Part shown: in pieces, positions 14,696 through 20,773 of the stretch
How positions within the stretch are numbered: the first letter of the stretch is position 1
Layout of the letters: every line of letters begins with the position of its first letter
Origin: a virus
Strand: one strand, 5' to 3'
IMG/VR virus record: IMGVR_UViG_3300034172_000006
Span: 1-20,773 of that record
DNA: 20,773 bases
Program-made: the position numbers and the translations under genes
The notes under the pieces: generated by a model
What the model saw: only the letters and a program-made list of their open reading frames with translations
The model's database searches: none
Told to the model about the DNA's origin: nothing

Positions 14696-15168
14696 GCGCA
14701 GACCGCATCGTCACACGCCTCGACGTGGTGCGCTCGCTGGAGAAGATTCTCGGCCAGCCCTACGCGCACCAGGGGCGCTTACAAGAGGTTGGCGGGCGCA
14801 TCACGGGACCCGGCACTGACTGCTGCGGGACGCTTCTCTTCGCCGGCCATGACCTCGGAGTAACCAGCTTCGAGATGCTCGGCTATGCCGCCGACCCGGA
14901 CGGCTCGTTCGAGCAGATTCTGGAAAGCCAGTTAATTCGCCTGCCGCACTTTAGAGACGCGCAGGTCGGCGACGTGCTCGCGCATGACTTCGGGGAAGGC
15001 ATTCAACATTGTTCGGTCGTCGTCTCCGTGCATCCGACGCGCCGCGACTGGCAGCAATTCAAAGTCATCCACGCGACCAGAAGCAACGGCGTCCATCGCG
15101 GTGTATTTGAGTTGAAATATTACAAGGCGCTCGTGCGCGCCTATCACATACCGGGGGTGCAGTACTGA
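14692..15168 (+). CDS. NlpC/P60-family tail-tip peptidase (GTA gp14-like)
   Basis: The 158-residue protein starts at ATG 14692, which overlaps the hub stop as ATGA. An upstream in-frame start at 14572 would lie inside the hub gene and is rejected. NlpC/P60 enzymes cut peptide or amide bonds in peptidoglycan cross-links. The catalytic set is visible: Cys44 in GTDCCGTLLFAGHD (aspartate then cysteine, with Cys45 next to it), His106 in GIQHCSVVV, and His127 in VIHATRSNG. The length is normal for a phage tail cell-wall peptidase. It probably opens the murein for the tail and is carried in the tip complex between hub and tip protein, as in GTA gp14. Its stop overlaps the next start (TGATG). Confidence 0.85.
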   Translation: MSADRIVTRLDVVRSLEKILGQPYAHQGRLQEVGGRITGPGTDCCGTLLFAGHDLGVTSFEMLGYAADPDGSFEQILESQLIRLPHFRDAQVGDVLAHDFGEGIQHCSVVVSVHPTRRDWQQFKVIHATRSNGVHRGVFELKYYKALVRAYHIPGVQY

Positions 15169-18100
15169 TGATTCGTCGCACCCTCCATCCACTCGCGCGC
15201 GTCGTGACGTTGCTCTGCTTCGTCAACCTGTGCGCGCTCGTCGCTCACGCCGATCCAATATCGGGTTCGGTGATTCTCACGAGCCTGGTTGTCTCGGCGG
15301 CCACGACCGCCGCCAGCTTTATCACGCAACGCCTGTTGACGCCGAAGCCCAAGGGTGTGATTCGCGGCCAGCAGCAGGGTTCGATGCAGCTCTCGGATTC
15401 GACCTACAACGTCCCGATCAAAGAGATTTACGGCGCGCGCTACGCTTCCGACAACATCGGCGGCTCAAAGGTCGGTTGTAATTTCATCTGGGCCAACCGC
15501 GAGGGAATTAGAGAAGTCAGAGAGACCGTCCCAGCTTCGGGTGGAGGCAGCGGCAAAGGCCCGCCGAAGCCGCCGCCTGAGACGCGCGTCAGCTATAACC
15601 TTGACCTTGCGGGACTCGTCGGCCACGGGCCTTTGAACGTCCTCAAAATCAAGTTTGACCAGGATACGGTCTATGACATGACGCGCGCTGGAGTTGCGGC
15701 AGTCTCCCGCTTTTACGAGGGCGAGACGGCGCAGCTCGTGGACGCCGAGGTTATCTCCGGCGAAATCTATTCGAGCGGGCAGGCGGCGGAGATTGAGGCC
15801 GGAGGCTCGGCCTTTTTCGGCGACGTGCGCGCGACGACTGCGGGCGAGCACGAGCTGAGCATCTACTTCAATGCTTCGCCCGGCACAGAGTTGACCGTCG
15901 AAACCAATGGCGGCGCGCCACAGGTCGTTACTCTCTCTGACAGTGAGGCGGCGCTCGGCATCGTGTCTCTCTCTGTCATCCTGAACGCGAGCGAGACCAA
16001 CGAGATTCTACTGACGGTGACGGGCGCCGCTGCTGCCCGGCTCGACCGCATTTTCGTCTATGACCTCGACGGCGGCGGCATTACCGGCGTGCTCGATGAC
16101 TTCTTCCCGGCAGACGCGGCCATTGATAACTACCTGCTGCCAGACCCCTACGAACTCGACTCGCGCCCGCGCCTGCGTCACAGCTTCGTGCCGACGCCGA
16201 ACGAGACGGACGGCTCTGTCTCGGCGCAGATTGTCGGCGGCGTCTACGCCAGCATGACCATCTACGAAGGCAACTCCACGCAAGAGCCTGACCCGGTGAT
16301 GGCCGCGGACGTGGACGCTCGTGAGGGAGTTGAGAATTCCTGCCCGGCGTATCTCGATGAGTGCTATATCCGGTGGACGCAACTCAACATCTCGAAATAC
16401 AACCGCGTGCCGCAGGTCACAGTCACCGCCGAGCATAAGACCATCCGGACGGTGGCCGACATTATCAATCATCGCGCGCAGCGCTCAGGCCCCGTGGCCG
16501 ATGACCTGGACATGACGGAAGCCAGCAACACCTACGTGCGCGGCTTCGTCATTGACGAGCTTCAGCCGGTCAAGCGTGACATGGATGACCTGGCGGCGTT
16601 CTTCAATCTGACCTTCGTCGAAGACCTGACGGGAAAGATTGTCGCGCGAGACCTCTCGTCGCGCGCCATCGCGGCCACGCTTACGGAAGACGACCTCGGC
16701 GCTTACATCCTGGGCGACCAGAAGGCTTCACCCGATTTGGTGTCCTCACGCGTCGTTGACCCGCCGCAGTTGTGGGAGCGCGTCGGCATCTCGTACTTCA
16801 ACCCGGACCCGAAATCAGACTTTCAAATCGGTCGCGCCGAAGACGTGCGCTCGATGTACGGGGCGAAGACGCACGAAACATTTGAATTCAACATCACGGC
16901 CACCGATGCCGAAGCCATGCACGTCGCCCGCCGTCTCATGCAAAAGCACTGGATGGAGAGTGACCCTGACACGTTCACCGTGCAGCATCGCTTTGCTTAC
17001 CTGACTCCGGCGCAGCGCATCCAGATTCCGAAGGACGGCGAGCTACAGACGGTTCGCATCATGGAGATTACGGGCTACGCGCCGGGGCTTCTGACCATCA
17101 AGGCCGTGCCCGACGACCTCTCGGTCATCGCCGCGCCGCGCGTCGGCGTCATCGGCGCACCGGCGCGCACCTATTATCCGGGCAACACTGTCGCCACCTT
17201 CATGGACATTCCACTGCTGCACCCGCAGGCGCTGGCCGGAATGTATGTCGCGGCCACGCCGCGCGATTTACGGAGCGGCGTCTGGAACGGCGCTGTCGCA
17301 TGGCGCTACAAGGGCAACGAGTGGCAGCAGATGACCACGTTCACGCAGATGGCGACCATGGGGCGCTGTGTAACGGCTCTGCCGGAAGTGCCCGGTGGAT
17401 GGGTCGAGGGCGAGTTCGACACAACCAGCACCGTCACGATGGATTTGTTTGCGAACCTTGAGCCGCCGACCTTCACCGACGAGCAGATTGCAGACGGCCT
17501 CGGCGTCTGGGTCATCGGCGATGAAGTCTGTCAGGTCGCCCAGTGGACGCGCGATAACTCGCAGCCTAACCGTTGGGTCGGCTCGCGCATCATGCGCCGC
17601 CTGAAGGGCACAGAAGCGGCCAGCGCATGGCACGTCGAGGGAGAGCGTTTAGTGCTGATGAACTCCGCCGTGCGCTTTATCGAACTGGACGTGACCGAGA
17701 AAGACATCCCTCGCACCTGGAAAGTACAGACCGCAGGCGCGCGTCTTTCCGATGCCGGGCCGATTTCGGTGACGTGGACTGGCCGTAACATCCGCTCTAT
17801 CCCGGCTGGCGGCAGCGCTGACTCCGGCGTGCCCATCCTCCAAGACCCTTCGACGCCGACCGTAACCGAGACGGCGGGCGGCAACTGGGTCGTGCGCTAC
17901 CCGATGCCGCAAGACCAGGCGAAGACGCTCATGAAGTCACGGGTGCGATTTACGCGCATCTCTGACGGCGTGGTCGTGGCATTAGAGTCTAACGGGCTGA
18001 ACACCAGTTACACGCGCGAGGCTTTCGCCTTCGACTGCTTGGCCGAATATGGCTGGCAAAACCAGTGGCGCGGCGCAACCGGTACAGAATCGGACGGTTG

Positions 18101-18236
18101 GTCTGAGTGGTCAACGGGGGCGACGCTGCACGCCATTGGCGGCCCAACGCCCAACCCGGCAGATGACACTATTACCAGCTTCGATGATGACCCGTCAGAT
18201 TCACGCGGTTACACCGAACAATATAACTATCAGTAG
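15168..18236 (+). CDS. Large tail tip protein (GTA gp15-like) with Sec-type N-terminal signal
   Basis: The protein is 1022 residues and is likely the tail-tip/baseplate protein that finishes the tube end. The N-terminus is unusual: RR, a hydrophobic core at 12-26 and a VAHA|D cleavage-like site (after residue 28), then a second hydrophobic stretch at about 33-52 of the kind found at the N-terminus of GTA gp15-like proteins. A glycine/proline-rich linker lies at about 120-140. Residues about 182-298 look like an inserted beta-sandwich, CBM6/35-like (ending in RLDRIFVYDLDGG). Residues about 437-660 match the Phage-tail_3 type region (VIDELQPVKRDMDDLAAFF; WERVGISYFNP; MEITGYAPGLLTI). Residues about 890-1010 are fibronectin-III-like. 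ATG 15168 overlaps the peptidase stop. Tip function is firm; export of the signal is inference. Confidence 0.8.
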   Translation: MIRRTLHPLARVVTLLCFVNLCALVAHADPISGSVILTSLVVSAATTAASFITQRLLTPKPKGVIRGQQQGSMQLSDSTYNVPIKEIYGARYASDNIGGSKVGCNFIWANREGIREVRETVPASGGGSGKGPPKPPPETRVSYNLDLAGLVGHGPLNVLKIKFDQDTVYDMTRAGVAAVSRFYEGETAQLVDAEVISGEIYSSGQAAEIEAGGSAFFGDVRATTAGEHELSIYFNASPGTELTVETNGGAPQVVTLSDSEAALGIVSLSVILNASETNEILLTVTGAAAARLDRIFVYDLDGGGITGVLDDFFPADAAIDNYLLPDPYELDSRPRLRHSFVPTPNETDGSVSAQIVGGVYASMTIYEGNSTQEPDPVMAADVDAREGVENSCPAYLDECYIRWTQLNISKYNRVPQVTVTAEHKTIRTVADIINHRAQRSGPVADDLDMTEASNTYVRGFVIDELQPVKRDMDDLAAFFNLTFVEDLTGKIVARDLSSRAIAATLTEDDLGAYILGDQKASPDLVSSRVVDPPQLWERVGISYFNPDPKSDFQIGRAEDVRSMYGAKTHETFEFNITATDAEAMHVARRLMQKHWMESDPDTFTVQHRFAYLTPAQRIQIPKDGELQTVRIMEITGYAPGLLTIKAVPDDLSVIAAPRVGVIGAPARTYYPGNTVATFMDIPLLHPQALAGMYVAATPRDLRSGVWNGAVAWRYKGNEWQQMTTFTQMATMGRCVTALPEVPGGWVEGEFDTTSTVTMDLFANLEPPTFTDEQIADGLGVWVIGDEVCQVAQWTRDNSQPNRWVGSRIMRRLKGTEAASAWHVEGERLVLMNSAVRFIELDVTEKDIPRTWKVQTAGARLSDAGPISVTWTGRNIRSIPAGGSADSGVPILQDPSTPTVTETAGGNWVVRYPMPQDQAKTLMKSRVRFTRISDGVVVALESNGLNTSYTREAFAFDCLAEYGWQNQWRGATGTESDGWSEWSTGATLHAIGGPTPNPADDTITSFDDDPSDSRGYTEQYNYQ

Positions 18237-18247
18237 AGGGAAAGAGA

Positions 18248-19966
18248 ATGAACCGTCTATTCATCGGATTGCTTTTGCTGCTGGCTCTCTGGCCGGCGAG
18301 CGCGCACGCGCAGGTTTCCGGCTCGACGCAGTATCCGGGGGCTCTGGATAACAGCATCTCGACACCGCAGGCCGCCGATAATAAATACACCAGCCTCACG
18401 GTCGCGCTCACGGCGTCGGCCTCAACCGTTACCGTCGCCTCGACGACAGGCTTTCCCACAGCCGGGCTGTTCTACGTCGGCAACGAGCAGGTGCAGTACA
18501 CCGGGACGACCGCAACGACTTTTACGGGTTGCACGCGCGGCGCATCGAACACGGTCGCCACCGAGCACCCCGTCAATTCAACCGTGCGAGAGCAACTCGC
18601 AGCGCCGCACGTTAACGGCATTCGTGGCGCTGCTCTCGCGCTTGAAGCTAAGGTCGGGGTGGGCGCGAGCAATGCTTCGGCAGCCGCGACCGGCCAGTGT
18701 ATCGTCAAGCAAGCGGACGGCTCGACGGCTTGGGCGACCTGCGGCAGCGGGACATCGGGCACAGTGACGAGCGTCGGCGTCTCAGCGCCTTCGTCCATCT
18801 TCAGCGTCTCCGGCTCTCCGGTCACAACTAACGGGACTATTAACCTCACGCTTCAGACGCAGGCCGCCAACCGCGTCTTCGCAGGCCCGGCCTCCGGCGC
18901 TGACGCGCAGCCCTCGTTTCGCGCTCTCGTCGCCGACGACATCCCCGCGCTCGATACCTCGAAGCTGACGACGGGTGCGCTCGCGGATGCGCGGATCGCG
19001 TCGGCCGCGACGTGGAACGGCAAGCAGAATGCCCTCGGCTACACGCCTCTCAATCCAAGCAACAATCTGTCGGACGTGGCGGCCGCCGCGACGGCCAGGT
19101 CAAATCTCGGACTGGGCACGGCAGCGACTCGCAACGTGCCCCCCAGCGGCAACGCAGCGAGCACAGAGGCCGTGATAGGGAGTGATACCCGGCTGACTGA
19201 TGCGCGCACGCCCCTCTCGCATACGCACACCGCTTCGCAGGTCACTGACTTCAGCGCGGGCGTCGAGACGGCGCTCGGCAACCTCGGCTTCAGGTCGCTG
19301 CGCACCAATCTCGCCGGCTACTGGAAGCTGGACGAAGCGTCAGGCAACGCCACCGACTCAACCGGCGCTTCCACCCTGACCGACATCAACACCGTGACCT
19401 CGGCGGCGGGCAAGCGCGGCACGTCTCGACAGTTTACGCACGCCAACAATGAATATTTCTCGGCGGCAGACTCGGCCACGCTCTCAACCGGCGACATTAG
19501 TTTCACCATTTCGGCATGGGTCTATCTCGACTCCAAAACCAACGGGATGATTATCGTCGCTAAGGATGATTATCCGGAGCGGGAGTTTATTCTCCAATAT
19601 GATTCGACGATAGATAGATTCGTCTTTTTCGTCTTCAACTCTGCGGGCGCTTCAGTCTCGGTGCAGGCCACAACCACAGCCCCGTCACTCTCGACCTGGT
19701 ATCACCTGTTGGCCTGGCACGACGCCGAGGCCGACACCATCAACATTCAGGTCAATAACTCCACTATTGACACGACCGCGACCGCAGGGCTGGTCGTCTA
19801 CAATTCAACTGCCGCCTTCACCGTCGGCGGGCGACTGGTCTTCGGCAGCCCGAACGGCACTTTCGACGGGCGCATTGATGAACTCTTATTCACGAAGCGG
19901 GTGCTCTGGGCTTCTCAACGCACGGACTTATATAACTCCGGCCTGGCTCTTACCTACCCGTTCTAG
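18248..19966 (+). CDS. Tail fibre with signal peptide and C-terminal LamG (lectin-like) domain
   Basis: The protein is 572 residues. The start has a Sec signal: NR, a leucine-rich core (4-15), and ASAHA|Q cleavage after residue 21. Residues about 38-100 hold a small beta domain common near the base of tail fibres (SLTVALTASAST, then VGNEQVQYTG, CTRGASNTVATEHP). The middle (about 180-330) is low-complexity fibre-like sequence with elements such as LGYTPLNPSNNLSDVAAAA and HTHTASQVTDF (325-335). Residues about 353-572 form a LamG-like jelly roll: AGYWKLDEASGN, then ISFTISAWVYLDS, STWYHLLAWHD and FDGRIDELLFTKRVL. LamG domains often bind glycans, so it may bind the host receptor. GAGGG (18236-18240) precedes ATG 18248. 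A second, related fibre gene follows after 25-64 bases. Confidence 0.82.
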   Translation: MNRLFIGLLLLLALWPASAHAQVSGSTQYPGALDNSISTPQAADNKYTSLTVALTASASTVTVASTTGFPTAGLFYVGNEQVQYTGTTATTFTGCTRGASNTVATEHPVNSTVREQLAAPHVNGIRGAALALEAKVGVGASNASAAATGQCIVKQADGSTAWATCGSGTSGTVTSVGVSAPSSIFSVSGSPVTTNGTINLTLQTQAANRVFAGPASGADAQPSFRALVADDIPALDTSKLTTGALADARIASAATWNGKQNALGYTPLNPSNNLSDVAAAATARSNLGLGTAATRNVPPSGNAASTEAVIGSDTRLTDARTPLSHTHTASQVTDFSAGVETALGNLGFRSLRTNLAGYWKLDEASGNATDSTGASTLTDINTVTSAAGKRGTSRQFTHANNEYFSAADSATLSTGDISFTISAWVYLDSKTNGMIIVAKDDYPEREFILQYDSTIDRFVFFVFNSAGASVSVQATTTAPSLSTWYHLLAWHDAEADTINIQVNNSTIDTTATAGLVVYNSTAAFTVGGRLVFGSPNGTFDGRIDELLFTKRVLWASQRTDLYNSGLALTYPF

Positions 19967-19980
19967 GGGCGCGCGAGGCT

Positions 19981-20058
19981 TAGAGGAAACGATGAAAACA
20001 CGTACCACAGTATTTCAATCGGAGGAAGTGATGAAAACACGTACCACAGTATTTCAAT
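19981..20058 (+). repeat. 39-bp tandem duplication of ribosome-binding site and start
   Basis: Unit 1 (19981-20019) and unit 2 (20020-20058) are directly adjacent and agree at 35 of 39 bases. The last 29 bases are identical and all four differences are transitions. Each unit holds its own GAGGAA Shine-Dalgarno and an ATG (19992 and 20031) 39 bases apart, so both starts are in the same frame with no stop between. The second start places the signal peptide at the N-terminus; the first adds 13 residues containing two glutamates. This could be recent slippage, a deliberate dual start, or an assembly artefact. Confidence 0.85.
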
Positions 20059-20773
20059 TCGCGCTGCTCTTCATGCTGCTCTTTCTGAGCATGGCTGCCG
20101 CCAGCGCTCAGGATCAACCCTTCAGCTCAAAATATCCTCCGGCGCTCGATTCGGACGACTCGCTGGGGCGGACAAAGGACTTGTCCAGGACAACGCTCTC
20201 GGTGGCGCTGACCAGTAGCGCAGGCTCGGCTACGGTCGCCGATACTTCCAGCTTTCCGTCAAGCGGCTCGCTCAAGATTGATAATGAGAATCTGACCTAT
20301 ACGTCGAAGACCTCGACGCAGTTTCTAAACCTGGCGCGCGGAGTGGGCGGCACAGCCGCCGCTTCGCATAACATCGGCGTGGCCGTGCTCAGTCCTCAAC
20401 TCTCGTTCCAGCGTGACGTCTTAGTCGCCGCCATTAAAGCCCTGCAAGCCAAAACAGGATTTGGAACTTCGACGGCTGCCGGGGCGGTCACCGGGGCGGT
20501 GCTGCAAAAGAACTCGGACGGCTCGACCGGATGGGGCGCGCTCAATTCAAGCGTCGTCTCGACGGCGCTCGGCTTTACACCGCAACCGGCTGATGCGGAT
20601 TTAACGGCGCTGGCCGCGCTCTCGACCACAGGGCTGGCGAGGCGCACCGGCGCGGGTACGTGGATGACCGTGCCTGCGCCTGCTGGTGATGTGGTGGGAA
20701 CGAGCGACCCGCAGACGCTCAGCCAAAAGACTCTCTTGAACGCCCTGCTGCAAAACGGCACGCTCAATTATGC
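20031..20773 (+). CDS. Second tail fibre with signal peptide, paralogue of the first (3' end cut by window)
   Basis: The frame is open from ATG 20031 (or ATG 19992, in frame) to the last base without a stop, so the gene continues beyond the window; 247 codons are seen. From 20031 the protein starts with a Sec signal: KTR, a hydrophobic core (about 7-21) and ASA|Q cleavage after residue 26. Residues about 50-115 match the small beta domain of the upstream fibre (LSVALTSSAGS; IDNENLTYTS; LARGVGGTAAASHN), so the two genes share a base-attachment-like domain. Later sequence has fibre-type motifs (LQKNSDGSTGWGALN, ALGFTPQPADADLTALAAL). The receptor-binding end lies outside the window. GGAGGA (20021-20026) precedes 20031. 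I chose 20031 because it places the signal peptide at the very N-terminus. Confidence 0.78.
   Translation, partial: MKTRTTVFQFALLFMLLFLSMAAASAQDQPFSSKYPPALDSDDSLGRTKDLSRTTLSVALTSSAGSATVADTSSFPSSGSLKIDNENLTYTSKTSTQFLNLARGVGGTAAASHNIGVAVLSPQLSFQRDVLVAAIKALQAKTGFGTSTAAGAVTGAVLQKNSDGSTGWGALNSSVVSTALGFTPQPADADLTALAALSTTGLARRTGAGTWMTVPAPAGDVVGTSDPQTLSQKTLLNALLQNGTLNY

Noticed and set aside
19991-20058. 29-bp perfect direct repeat as a CRISPR unit or attachment site
   Set aside because: There are only two copies with a 10-bp gap and the repeat is a start-region duplication, so neither a CRISPR array nor an attachment core fits.

Overview
The window holds the late structural module of a tailed, siphovirus-type phage or prophage (Caudoviricetes). 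Every gene is on the + strand, packed head to tail in one apparent operon. There is no host gene, tRNA, integrase, replication gene or terminase, so the window is an internal slice. The terminase would be expected upstream of base 1 and lysis genes downstream. Both edge genes are cut: the portal gene runs in from the left edge and the second fibre gene runs off the right edge. The DNA is GC-rich. Sec signals with AxA sites, a lytic-transglycosylase domain and an NlpC/P60 peptidase suggest a Gram-negative, probably environmental host, but I cannot name it.

Head region (1-7018): HK97-type portal with a C-terminal 2H-phosphoesterase domain; a short intergenic stretch with a perfect hairpin; a prohead serine protease with a long scaffold-like tail; the major capsid protein, followed by a strong GC stem-loop; a 75-residue unknown; a gp6-like adaptor; a head-closure protein; and a tail terminator.

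Tail region (7031-15168): major tail tube protein; a tail assembly chaperone with a textbook -1 frameshift signal (CCCAAAC, 6-nt spacer, GC stem) that gives a long form through a hidden second frame; an HK97-gp10-like protein; a 1252-residue tape measure protein carrying LysM, lytic-transglycosylase and EF-hand-like elements; a DUF2460 distal tail protein; a 33-codon membrane micro-ORF coupled at both ends; a DUF2163 hub protein; and an NlpC/P60 peptidase. From portal to tail tip the order closely follows that of Rhodobacter-type gene transfer agents (gp3 to gp15), with a much longer tape measure and some extra genes.

Tip and fibre region (15168-20773): a 1022-residue tail tip protein, a LamG-type fibre, and a second related fibre that runs off the window. 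All three begin with a convincing Sec signal peptide, which is unusual for virion proteins thought to assemble in the cytoplasm. The second fibre gene has a 39-bp tandem duplication of its ribosome-binding site and start.

The most noteworthy points are the portal-2H fusion, the three signal-peptide-bearing tip and fibre proteins, the frameshift cassette, the multi-enzyme tape measure and the membrane micro-ORF.
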